A DNA stretch of 10,651 nt from Mycobacterium sp. Lineage in GTDB: Bacteria > Actinomycetota > Actinomycetes > Mycobacteriales > Mycobacteriaceae. The stretch is from NCBI GenBank assembly GCA_018882545.1, contig VERS01000022.1:1-10651 (forward strand), written 5' to 3'. Positions 1-8,283 of the stretch are shown here, one piece after another (the first letter of the stretch is position 1; each line of letters starts with the position of its first letter). The notes beneath the pieces were generated by a model. That model did not search any database. It was given only the letters and a program-made list of their open reading frames with translations, and was not told the DNA's origin. The position numbers and the translations under genes were made by a program.

Positions 1-1697
1 AGGTGGCACGGCGACGAGCGGCCGGGGTCGTCGGCGACGGTGTCCGGACCGTTGGTCAGCTGATCGGTCAGCTCAACGACGACCCCCGGCGCGGGAGCCA
101 GCGCTACAGCCTGCTGAAGACCCTGGTGATCGACGACGATCTGGGTGACTGCCTGTTCGAACAGGGCCTCACGCCGGATGCGGTCCCGCCGGCGGGACAA
201 GCCGTCTGGTTGAGTCGTGTCGCCAACATCAGTTCCGGCGGCACCGCCGAAGACGTCACCGGAATCACCCATCCCGACAATGCCGCGCTGGCCACCCGGG
301 CCGCTCGCATCATCGGACTCGACATCGCCGGGGTTGATTTTCTCTGCCCGGATATCAGCCGGTCCTGGCGTGAGGTCGGCGGCGTGATCTGTGAAGTGAA
401 CGCGCAGCCTGGATTTCGTCCACACTGGCTGGCTGATCCGGACCGGGACATCAACGGTGAGATACTCGAGATGCTCTTCGGCGGCCGTCCCGCCCGGATT
501 CCCACGGCGGCCATCACGGGCACCAATGGCAAGACCACCACGGCGGAGATGCTCTACCGGATCTGGACGGTGGCCGGTCGGATCACCGGTGTCTGCACCA
601 CCGCTCGGGTCCGGATCGGCGATCAGATCGTCAGCACCGACAACCTGTCCGGCCAACCCGGCGCGCGGATCATCCTCAACGATCCGGCGGTGGAAGCGGC
701 GGTGCTCGAGATGCCACGGAAGGGCATGATCTACTTCGGGCACCACTGCGACCGCTATGACGTGGCGGCGCTGCTCAACGTGCGCGACGACCATATCGGG
801 GCCGACGGTATCGAGACCCTCGAACAGATGGCCGAACTCAAAGCCGAGGTAATCGAACGCGCCACCGCGGCCATCGTCGTCAACGCCGACGACCCACTGT
901 GCATGGCGATGCGGTCCCGCGCCGGCACCGATCGGCACATTCTGGTGACCGAGCACCCCGCATCGGTGGCCGACCACCGGCGACAGGGGGGTGAGGCGGT
1001 GTTTTCCGCCGAACGCGACGGGGAACGGTGGATGGTGCTGTGCGCGGGGGGCGATGAGACCCCGGTGCTGCCGATGCGGGATATTCCGGCGACCATGAAC
1101 GGGCTGATGCGGGTCAACGAGAGCAACGCGATGTTCGCCGCGGCGCTGGCCTGGGCGCAGGGAATCGGCGTCGCGACGATCCGAGAGGCGCTGAGTTCAT
1201 TCGACGCATCGCCCGAGACCAATCCGGGCCGGTTCAACTTCATCGACGATCTGCCGTTCACGTTGCTGCTCGATTACGCGCACAACCCCGACGGCGTGCA
1301 GGAGTTGTGTTCGTTCGTCGCGAAGTTCCCCGCAGCCGGCCGGAGGATTCTGTGCGCCCGGTCGCTCGGAAACCACAGTGCTGCGCAGTTCGCCGAAGTC
1401 GCCCCCCTGCTGGCCCGGACCTTTGACGAGTTCTTCCTGTCCTGCGTGGTCAGGTACGTGGTGAAGTGCCCCGACTACGCCGGAGCCGACCCGGTGGGGA
1501 CCATGCTCGCCATGTCCCGGCAACGGCTGCTGGAACAAACCGTCGCGGCGGAATCCGTGGTGTGCGTGCCCGATCCCGACGAACTTCTGGCGAACTGCTT
1601 CGCTGTCGCCCGGCCCGGGGACCTGGTCGTTGTACTGGGCAATTACTACAAGCTGGTCGAGCAGATCGAGGACTATCGTCGCGCGCTGCCGACCTAG
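1..1697 (+). CDS. Cyanophycin-synthetase-like ligase (ATP-grasp + Mur ligase), 5' partial
   Basis: The reading frame is open from the left edge, so the true start lies upstream; 564 residues are visible. The first ~155 residues match the C-terminal part of a CphA-type ATP-grasp domain: VVGDG near the start, SSGGTAEDVT, GLDIAGVDF and the metal-binding stretch CEVNAQPGFRPH. A Mur ligase module follows, with an intact P-loop (ITGTNGKTT, residues 171-179), LNVRDDHIG, VNADD, and a C-terminal domain with NPGRFN (~407) and DYAHNP (424-429). Cyanophycin synthetases are usually ~870 residues, so roughly 300 N-terminal residues are missing here. Family members use ATP in both modules to form amide bonds, classically adding Asp and Arg alternately. 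The usual ARGGILR segment is replaced by MPRKGMIYFGHHCDRYD, so the substrate may differ. The gene ends tail to tail with the sulfotransferase gene. Family assignment is firm; making true cyanophycin is not shown. Confidence 0.85.
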   Translation, partial: VARRRAAGVVGDGVRTVGQLIGQLNDDPRRGSQRYSLLKTLVIDDDLGDCLFEQGLTPDAVPPAGQAVWLSRVANISSGGTAEDVTGITHPDNAALATRAARIIGLDIAGVDFLCPDISRSWREVGGVICEVNAQPGFRPHWLADPDRDINGEILEMLFGGRPARIPTAAITGTNGKTTTAEMLYRIWTVAGRITGVCTTARVRIGDQIVSTDNLSGQPGARIILNDPAVEAAVLEMPRKGMIYFGHHCDRYDVAALLNVRDDHIGADGIETLEQMAELKAEVIERATAAIVVNADDPLCMAMRSRAGTDRHILVTEHPASVADHRRQGGEAVFSAERDGERWMVLCAGGDETPVLPMRDIPATMNGLMRVNESNAMFAAALAWAQGIGVATIREALSSFDASPETNPGRFNFIDDLPFTLLLDYAHNPDGVQELCSFVAKFPAAGRRILCARSLGNHSAAQFAEVAPLLARTFDEFFLSCVVRYVVKCPDYAGADPVGTMLAMSRQRLLEQTVAAESVVCVPDPDELLANCFAVARPGDLVVVLGNYYKLVEQIEDYRRALPT

Positions 1698-2467
1698 TGG
1701 CCGCTCAGACCCCAGTGCTGACGGAATCGCCGGTCCAGTTCGTCCTGCTCGGGTCGCTGCCTGCGCAGTGCCATCGGTGGGATAGCCAAGTCCCGCTTGA
1801 TCAGAAACCACAGCAGCCGTCGGCCCTCGGCATCCCAGTTCGCCACCAGGTCCTCGTAGTACAGCGTCAGATACGGCCGCCCGCTGGCCTGGAGGTAGTC
1901 CGACCAGCCCTGGTCCTGGGCCATCACCCGCCCCACGTAGGCGGTGATCGCAGCAGGGTCGAACTCCTCGTAGTCATGGGACCGGGCCTGCCTGATGTCC
2001 TCGTCGATACTGCTCCACAGCAGCGTTCGGGCAGCGCGATACAGCGAGATCCCCTGCGCGACATGGTCCCGGCGGCGCAGGAAGACGAGTTTGTCGAACC
2101 GATGAAAGAACTCATCCATCCGGGTGCGGTTGCCGGCGAAGAACTCATTGAAGTGACGCCAGTGCAACTGCAGGCCGAATACCCCGTTTGCACTGGTGCG
2201 GTGGCGTTCGACAAAGTCCAGTGCGGCCTGGAAACTGTCGATTGCGGGGTTGCGTCGCAACAGCGCCCGGAACTTGCGCGGGTTGAGATACTCCAGCGGA
2301 TCGCCGGCCTGGCCGGTGTCCCGCAGCATCTGACCGACCAGGGTGGAACCCACCCGCGGGGATGAGCAGAGCAGATAGCGCAGTCTTGTCCGGTGGGGCC
2401 CGTCCGGGAAATCCCGGGCGGGGGAGAGATACCAGTCCTGTTTGGCGTCGTTGGGATCCGACATCAC
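1694..2467 (-). CDS. Stf0-family sulfotransferase
   Basis: A 257-residue cytoplasmic protein resembling mycobacterial Stf0 (trehalose 2-sulfotransferase), which transfers sulfate from PAPS to a hydroxyl group. The 5'-phosphosulfate loop is SSPRVGSTL (~35-43). AGDPLEYLN (~54-62) aligns with the Stf0 AGEPQEFF segment that carries the proposed general base, here Glu59. NGVFGLQLHW and RDHVAQGISLYRA match the Stf0 core and 3'-phosphate region, and AQDQGWSDYL and YEDLVAN follow. The length fits the family. It is the last gene of the minus-strand operon. GTG at 2467 overlaps the SDR stop by 4 nt (GTGA) and has GGGA 8 nt upstream; the next codon, ATG at 2464, overlaps by 1 nt (TGATG) and is an equally plausible start. 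The acceptor is unknown: a sugar by family precedent, or a hydroxylated product of the neighbouring oxygenase by context. Confidence 0.87.
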   Translation of the reverse strand: MMSDPNDAKQDWYLSPARDFPDGPHRTRLRYLLCSSPRVGSTLVGQMLRDTGQAGDPLEYLNPRKFRALLRRNPAIDSFQAALDFVERHRTSANGVFGLQLHWRHFNEFFAGNRTRMDEFFHRFDKLVFLRRRDHVAQGISLYRAARTLLWSSIDEDIRQARSHDYEEFDPAAITAYVGRVMAQDQGWSDYLQASGRPYLTLYYEDLVANWDAEGRRLLWFLIKRDLAIPPMALRRQRPEQDELDRRFRQHWGLSGH

Positions 2468-3252
2468 GGTCGCCGTCCCGCGATGCCGACACCGCCGTCG
2501 GAGTGGATGACGTCCCCGGTGACCCCGCGGGCCCGGTCGGAGGCCAGGAAGACATAGCTGCCCGCGTGATCGGCCGGAGTCAGGGCGACCCCGAGCGGAA
2601 CCCGGGCGGCCAGTTCCTCGGCGCGCCCCGGGGTGTCGGCGATCCGGCGATCGGCGGTCCCCAGGCTGGCGACCCCGCGCAAGTCCGTCTCCAGGGTTCC
2701 GCCCGGTGCGACCCCGTTGACCCGGACCGATGGGGCGAGGTCGTGGGCCAGGGCGGTCACCAAACCTCGGACGGCGAACTTCGATGCGACGTAGAGCACC
2801 CCGCCGCGGCCCGGGTCATAGGCCGATGTCGACTCGGTCAGCAGGATCACACCGTTGGCCGAGCGTCGCAGCGCCGGGACGGCGGCCTTGACCGAAAGCA
2901 GGTGGCTCTTGACGTTGATTCGGAACACCTCGTCGAAGGCGGCGTCGATGGCGTCGCCGTCGAGTTCGTCGATGCCGCGGTAGAAGTCGAAAACGCCGAC
3001 GCAGTTGACCAGAATGTCCAGCGCGCCGGAATCGCCGACCGCGGCGGCGACCGCCTCGAGGTTGTCGGCGAGCCGTGTCGCGTCGCCCTCGGTGACGCTG
3101 ACTCCGTCGGCGGTCAACGCCGCACACTTGCCCGGATCGCGTTCCAGGACCGTGACGGCGGCGCCTTCGGCGAGGAAGGCCTCGACCACCGCCCGGCCGA
3201 TACCCGACCCGCCACCGACCACCAGGGCGCGCCTGCCCGCCAGCAGGCTCAT
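2464..3252 (-). CDS. Short-chain dehydrogenase, cis-dihydrodiol dehydrogenase type (BphB/HcaB-like)
   Basis: A 262-residue classical SDR. The nucleotide-binding motif is GGGSGIG (13-19), the NNAG position reads NCVG (83-86), and the catalytic set is Asn113, Ser141, Tyr154 and Lys158. The 13-residue Ser-to-Tyr spacing with an inserted GRGG, the DLAPSVRVNGVAPGG segment, the DLRG..SLG stretch and the terminal SDGGVGIAG are characteristic of BphB/TodD/HcaB dihydrodiol dehydrogenases rather than generic SDRs. These oxidise the cis-dihydrodiol made by a ring-hydroxylating dioxygenase to a catechol with NAD+. The start ATG overlaps the stop of the dioxygenase beta gene by 4 nt (ATGA). No good Shine-Dalgarno precedes it, so it probably depends on translational coupling. 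Adjacency to the alpha/beta dioxygenase supports the assignment; the actual ring substrate is not known. Confidence 0.9.
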   Translation of the reverse strand: MSLLAGRRALVVGGGSGIGRAVVEAFLAEGAAVTVLERDPGKCAALTADGVSVTEGDATRLADNLEAVAAAVGDSGALDILVNCVGVFDFYRGIDELDGDAIDAAFDEVFRINVKSHLLSVKAAVPALRRSANGVILLTESTSAYDPGRGGVLYVASKFAVRGLVTALAHDLAPSVRVNGVAPGGTLETDLRGVASLGTADRRIADTPGRAEELAARVPLGVALTPADHAGSYVFLASDRARGVTGDVIHSDGGVGIAGRRP

Positions 3253-3773
3253 AGGAACACCGCCAGGTTCTGCATCCTCAGGACGGCCTCGTCGACCAGG
3301 ACAAGCCGGCGCGCGAGTCGCCAGCGGCCCTCTTCGCGGCGCAGCACATCCTCGCGCCCCGCCGACATCAACACGTCCTCCCCGGTGTCGCCGCGACTGC
3401 GGAACAACAGGGTGGCCGATTCGACCACCAGGTGGTCGGGGTCGGCGGTGGCGAACGTGCGGACGTTGGACAGATGGTGTCGCAGGCGCGACGGTGGATC
3501 TTCTGCCCAGGCGTGGCCCGTGCGCAGGCGGGCCGCCCGGCGTGACAGTGAGTACTTGTCCTCGTCGAAATGTGCCATTCCGGCCGAGGTGCCGGGGCCG
3601 GATCCGGCGACGGTGGTGACCCGCACCGGCATCAGGTAGTGAACATCGTCGGTCAACAGGTCAAGCCATTGCGAATAGTCCTGCGCATCAAGCAGATAAG
3701 CCTCGTCGACCAGCCAGCGATGTGCCCGCAGATGCCGCTCGTCGTCGAACGCCAGTGACTCCCCGGTTCTCAC
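3249..3773 (-). CDS. Aromatic ring-hydroxylating dioxygenase, beta subunit
   Basis: A 174-residue protein with the NTF2/SnoaL-like fold pattern of small dioxygenase subunits (BphA2/HcaF type). It shows DEAYLLDAQDYSQWLDLL (23-40), DDVHYLMPVR (42-51), RLRTGHAWAEDPPSR (81-95), HHLSNV (98-103) and a C-terminal REEGRWRLARR strand pair. The length is normal for the family. It has no catalytic metal site; it packs with the alpha subunit, usually as alpha3beta3. The start is a GTG whose last two bases lie in the alpha-subunit stop (GTGA, 4-nt overlap). The upstream Shine-Dalgarno is weak (GGGA about 13 nt away), consistent with coupled, stoichiometric translation of the two subunits. Assignment is supported both by its sequence and by its position next to the alpha gene. 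Confidence 0.92.
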   Translation of the reverse strand: MRTGESLAFDDERHLRAHRWLVDEAYLLDAQDYSQWLDLLTDDVHYLMPVRVTTVAGSGPGTSAGMAHFDEDKYSLSRRAARLRTGHAWAEDPPSRLRHHLSNVRTFATADPDHLVVESATLLFRSRGDTGEDVLMSAGREDVLRREEGRWRLARRLVLVDEAVLRMQNLAVFL

Positions 3774-5155
3774 TGCGGCGTCATTCCCGCCGCGGTGGTG
3801 GGTGGTTTCGGTGCCGGGCGTTCCAGATCGTCAGCCCAGCGGTACAACATTTCGCGCTGGTTGAACTCGCTGAAGCCCCTCCGGGCGACACCCGGACCAC
3901 CGAATTCGGCCGGTGTCATCGGCGCGGCCACCTCGGTTCCGTCCTGCAGCAGACCCATCCGGCCGTTGAGCAGCAGCCGGCGTGCCATGGTGCCGCCGGC
4001 GGCGGCGGTCAGCGACACCCAGTTCTCGACGTCGTCCTGTTCGAACATTCCGCTGCTGCCGAAGCACATCAGGTAGGCCTTGTAGGAGAGCGCCTTGAAC
4101 TCCTCGGACGCCTCAGAGTCGACCACGAACCAGGACAGCACCTCGGTCTCGTTCTCGCTCAGCGGTTGCCACTGTCGGATCGTGATGAACGGCACCACGT
4201 GGTGTTCGGATTCGAACTCAGAGCCGGCGATCTTCGGCCAGTTGTGCACGAGGGACAGGTTGGGATAGAGCGATGCCGCGCTGACCATGAAGCCGTCGCG
4301 CGCGATCAGTCCGAGTTGTTCGTCGCACCACAACCGGGTCATCCGCGCAATCATCGGATCGGGGTAGCCGACGTAGCGCAGCCGGTCCTCGAGGGTGCCC
4401 TCGGGCAGTTTGTAGGTCGTGCCCCCACCGTTGCCGGCCCAGTAGGTGACGCCCTCCTTGCGTTTGTTGGCAGTGGGCTCGCGGAACAGACCCGTCTCGA
4501 CGACCGAGACGTGGGTCTGTGGCGTGTGGTACATGTCGCCGGCGAAATTCTCCGCGCCGATCTTCCAGTTGGCCTTGATCCGCCACCGCTGGGGTCCCCG
4601 CACCTGCATCCCCGCGCCGCTCTGCCGGGTGTAATAGTCCAGATAGAAGGCGAACTCGCCGAGATAGTCCAGCAGGGGGACGGCATCGGCGTCGAGGTTG
4701 ATGAAGATCATCCCGTTGTGCGTCCCGATCTTGGGGGCGGCCAGCAGGCGCTGCCCGCGGCGGCGGAATCCCGCCTCCCCGCCGTAGGCCTCGTGGTGGA
4801 AGGGTAGGCCGGCTATCGTTCCGTCGCTGCGATACGTCCAGCCGTGATAGGTGCAGCGGAACAGCGCCGTGTTGCCCAGTTCGGCCCGGCAGAGCTGCAT
4901 ACCGCGATGCAGGCACATGTTCAGGTGCGCATGGACCCGACCCTCGGCGTCGCGGGTGACGATGAACGAGTCGGCGATGACCCGGCGCACGACGTAGTCG
5001 CCCGGTTCGGGGATCTCCGATTCGTGGGCCAGGAAAATCCATGCCCGGCCGAACAGGCGTTCCCGCTCGAGGGCGAAGATCTCGCGGTCGTTGTAGATGT
5101 GCGCCGGGATCATCCCACGCCGAACGTCGGCGATGATGCCGGCAAGATCGGTCAC
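3770..5155 (-). CDS. Aromatic ring-hydroxylating dioxygenase, Rieske alpha subunit (biphenyl/3-phenylpropionate type)
   Basis: A 461-residue catalytic subunit with an intact Rieske [2Fe-2S] site, Cys81-x-His83 and Cys101-x2-His104 (CLHRG and CTYHGW). The mononuclear iron site is also intact: Asp207, His210 and His215 in ENFAGDMYHTPQTH, plus the C-terminal carboxylate in FEQDDVENW (371-379, probably Asp375). HIYNDREIF, LFGRAWIFLAHESEIPEPGDY and a C-terminal LYRWADDLER closely resemble the HcaE/BphA1 group, which adds O2 to an aromatic ring to give a cis-dihydrodiol. I chose GTG at 5155: it overlaps the methyltransferase stop as GTGA and has GGAGGA 7 nt upstream. A longer frame opens at GTG 5188 (+11 residues) but lacks such a site. 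Ferredoxin and reductase partners are not in the window. The substrate is unknown. Confidence 0.93.
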   Translation of the reverse strand: MTDLAGIIADVRRGMIPAHIYNDREIFALERERLFGRAWIFLAHESEIPEPGDYVVRRVIADSFIVTRDAEGRVHAHLNMCLHRGMQLCRAELGNTALFRCTYHGWTYRSDGTIAGLPFHHEAYGGEAGFRRRGQRLLAAPKIGTHNGMIFINLDADAVPLLDYLGEFAFYLDYYTRQSGAGMQVRGPQRWRIKANWKIGAENFAGDMYHTPQTHVSVVETGLFREPTANKRKEGVTYWAGNGGGTTYKLPEGTLEDRLRYVGYPDPMIARMTRLWCDEQLGLIARDGFMVSAASLYPNLSLVHNWPKIAGSEFESEHHVVPFITIRQWQPLSENETEVLSWFVVDSEASEEFKALSYKAYLMCFGSSGMFEQDDVENWVSLTAAAGGTMARRLLLNGRMGLLQDGTEVAAPMTPAEFGGPGVARRGFSEFNQREMLYRWADDLERPAPKPPTTAAGMTPQ

Positions 5156-6006
5156 GGCCCAGTCCTCCGGAGCAGCACGGTCGGGCACTGCTCGCCCATC
5201 AGGTAACCGGGCTCGTATCTGCCCACCGGTTCGAAGGCACCGCCGGTCGCCTCATCGGCGAGGCTCAACATCGTCGGCTCGTCGATGTAGTGCTTGCGGG
5301 CCGTGGAGTCACGGTAGGCGTCAATGGCCCTCACATGCTCGAGATCCCAGCCCAGTTGGCGGGCGAGCTGTGGCCAGTCCCCGGCCGCGTCATGCAGGGT
5401 CTGCCAGACGGTGTGCACAGCCACGCCCGTCTCGGGGGCATCCTGCAGTGCCATGCCCAGGCGCATCTTGAGACGGTTCATATCACCGATGTCGCCGGCG
5501 AACAGCGCGGCCAGCACATCGTCGGCCGTCTCGGGCCGGGCCGGCGGGACGAACAGACGCAGGATCAGCAGGCCGCCGGCTGCCATGGCATCGGAGAGGA
5601 TCCCGAACAGCCGTCGTTGCCCAGAGGGGTGGTCCAGGAGGTGCAGACCACCGTCGCACAGTGCGATGTCCACGCTGGCCGGTTCCACTGACAGATGCTC
5701 CCAGTCGGTGTTGAGCACCTGGTCGGCGTTGCCCGGCCAGACGTGGGCGATCATCTCCGGCGTCCGTTCAGCCGCCCGGAGCTGCCGGCGGTCCGGCCAC
5801 GGCAGCCCATAGAGTTCGGGCGTCACGCCCAAGATCAGGCCGTGGGGTCTTCTGCCCGGATGATCGGCGCACCAACTCGCCAGCCCGCCCCGCACCGGCA
5901 GCAGGTCAGCCTCCACCGGGCGCAGCGGCGAGCCGAGCTGATTCCAGACCAGCGCCGCCCGGGACCACTGCTGACTGTGCTGCCCGGCGTCATTGCGGTG
6001 TCTCAT
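5152..6006 (-). CDS. Class I SAM-dependent methyltransferase-like protein
   Basis: A ~284-residue protein and first gene of the minus-strand operon. LILGVTPELYGLPW (57-70) fits the SAM-binding motif I region of a class I Rossmann methyltransferase. RAAERTPEMIAHVWPG follows as the second strand, and VDIALCDGGLHLLDHP with FGILSDAMAAGGLLILRLF as later core strands. The N-terminal W...A..WNQLGSPLRP pattern is typical of a poorly characterised methyltransferase group; I do not recognise a substrate. The C-terminal half is helical, ending PGYLMGEQCPTVLLRR. ATG at 6006 has GAGGAG at 6011-6016, 4 nt upstream; an in-frame ATG at 6018 has no ribosome site, so 6006 is preferred. The gene ends with a 4-nt overlap (GTGA) into the dioxygenase alpha gene, so it is probably co-translated with it. 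O-methylation of a catechol hydroxyl would fit the context but is inference. Confidence 0.75.
   Translation of the reverse strand: MRHRNDAGQHSQQWSRAALVWNQLGSPLRPVEADLLPVRGGLASWCADHPGRRPHGLILGVTPELYGLPWPDRRQLRAAERTPEMIAHVWPGNADQVLNTDWEHLSVEPASVDIALCDGGLHLLDHPSGQRRLFGILSDAMAAGGLLILRLFVPPARPETADDVLAALFAGDIGDMNRLKMRLGMALQDAPETGVAVHTVWQTLHDAAGDWPQLARQLGWDLEHVRAIDAYRDSTARKHYIDEPTMLSLADEATGGAFEPVGRYEPGYLMGEQCPTVLLRRTGP
5163..5168 (-). promoter_or_regulatory. Shine-Dalgarno that fixes the dioxygenase alpha start
   Basis: On the minus strand GGAGGA lies 7 nt before GTG 5155, inside the end of the methyltransferase gene. It supports that start over the upstream GTG at 5188 and indicates coupled re-initiation at the GTGA overlap. 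Confidence 0.7.
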
Positions 6007-6120
6007 CCGACTCCTCATCCAGCGCGTCAGCCGCCGCTGATCATACGGTTACCGGTGGCGGCTAACGCCGCGCCGACCGTGGGACGATAAAGAGGTCAAA
6101 CGCGGGAGACTAGGAGTGTC
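6007..6120. other. Divergent intergenic region between methyltransferase operon and lpqU
   Basis: These ~114 bp separate the leftward operon from rightward lpqU and must carry both promoters. The minus strand has TATGAT and the plus strand has TACGGT (6044-6049, TANNNT type); they overlap by two bases, so the promoters would be back to back. For lpqU, GGGAG (6104-6108) and AGGAG (6112-6116) lie before the GTG. No operator palindrome is evident, and no regulator gene lies in the cluster portion of the window. Confidence 0.5.
6040..6045 (-). promoter_or_regulatory. Candidate -10 element for the five-gene minus operon
   Basis: TATGAT on the minus strand matches the mycobacterial SigA -10 pattern TANNNT and lies about 34 nt upstream of the methyltransferase ATG at 6006. 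The -35 region is weak, which is common in mycobacterial promoters. This would give a short leader containing GAGGAG. It is a motif match only. Confidence 0.4.
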
Positions 6121-6861
6121 GTGTCGTCTGCTGGGCTCGGGTCGCGCCGTATGCGGGCCGCCCTTGTTCTTGCGGCGACGGTGGTGCTGGGTTCCGCCGG
6201 CTGTGCCTGGCCGGGTGGCCCGCCGATCCCCGACGGCGTCCCGCCACCGGCGTGTGATCCGGTGCCGGCAATCGACACCCGCGCCCCGGGCCGGCCGGCC
6301 GCGCAATTGCGCTCCTGGGCCGCGCAGCGGGCGCCCGCTCTGGGAATCCCGGTCGAGGCCCTGGAGGCCTACGGTTACGCCGCGCGAGTGGCGCAGGTGG
6401 AGAACCCGGACTGCCATCTGGGGTGGACGACGCTGGCTGGTATCGGAATGGTGGAAAGCCACCACGGGACCTACCGCGGTGCGTCTATCGCCGCCAACGG
6501 TGACGTCAGTCCGCCCATCCGTGGGGTGCGGTTGGACGGGACCAACGGGAACCTCGAGATCATCGACTCCGAGGCCGAGTTGGACGGCGATCCGGTGTAC
6601 GCGCGGGCGATGGGACCGATGCAGTTCATCCCCGACACCTGGCGGCTTTACGCCGTCGACGGCAACGGCGACGGTCTGACCAGCCCGGACAACTTCGATG
6701 ACGCCGCCCTGGCGGCGGCCGGGTACCTGTGCTACCGCGGGAAGGACATGTCCACCCCCCGTGGCTGGACGAATGCGTTGCGCGCCTACAACCACTCCGG
6801 CGCCTATGTGAGCGCGGTGCGGGACTGGGCCGCGGCCTACGCTGCCGGTCATCCCCGCTAA
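6121..6861 (+). CDS. lpqU: LpqU-like lipoprotein, lytic murein transglycosylase
   Basis: A 246-residue secreted protein. A short basic N-terminus (SRRMR) and hydrophobic stretch (ALVLAATVVL) end in a lipobox-like GSAGC, with Cys28 as the likely lipidated residue; -3 is Ser rather than the usual Leu. The catalytic domain is of the MltB-like transglycosylase type: catalytic Glu112 in GMVESHHG, the GPMQFIP signature (165-171), DGNGDGLTSP and NALRAYNHSG near the end. Such enzymes cleave glycan strands of peptidoglycan non-hydrolytically at the outer face of the membrane. The start GTG has AGGAG 4 nt upstream; an internal ATG at 6151 is an alternative that keeps the signal sequence. Position directly before eno matches Rv1022 in M. 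tuberculosis, which supports the lpqU name. Confidence 0.9.
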   Translation: MSSAGLGSRRMRAALVLAATVVLGSAGCAWPGGPPIPDGVPPPACDPVPAIDTRAPGRPAAQLRSWAAQRAPALGIPVEALEAYGYAARVAQVENPDCHLGWTTLAGIGMVESHHGTYRGASIAANGDVSPPIRGVRLDGTNGNLEIIDSEAELDGDPVYARAMGPMQFIPDTWRLYAVDGNGDGLTSPDNFDDAALAAAGYLCYRGKDMSTPRGWTNALRAYNHSGAYVSAVRDWAAAYAAGHPR

Positions 6862-8259
<1,398 letters not shown>

Positions 8260-8283
8260 CCAACCTGTTGGCAGAATGCGAAC

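Noticed and set aside
1466..2365. 299-codon plus-strand frame opposite the sulfotransferase
   Set aside because: It starts inside the ligase gene in another frame and has no motif; the Stf0 frame explains the region.
2362..4807. Long plus-strand frames (425 and 361 codons) opposite the SDR, beta and alpha genes
   Set aside because: The minus-strand genes carry intact catalytic motifs; the plus-strand translations look like reversed-strand noise rich in Arg, Gly and Asp.
3770..5155. Naming the dioxygenase hcaE or bphA1
   Set aside because: Subfamily resemblance is clear, but substrate cannot be read from sequence and the gene context is not that of the catabolic operons.
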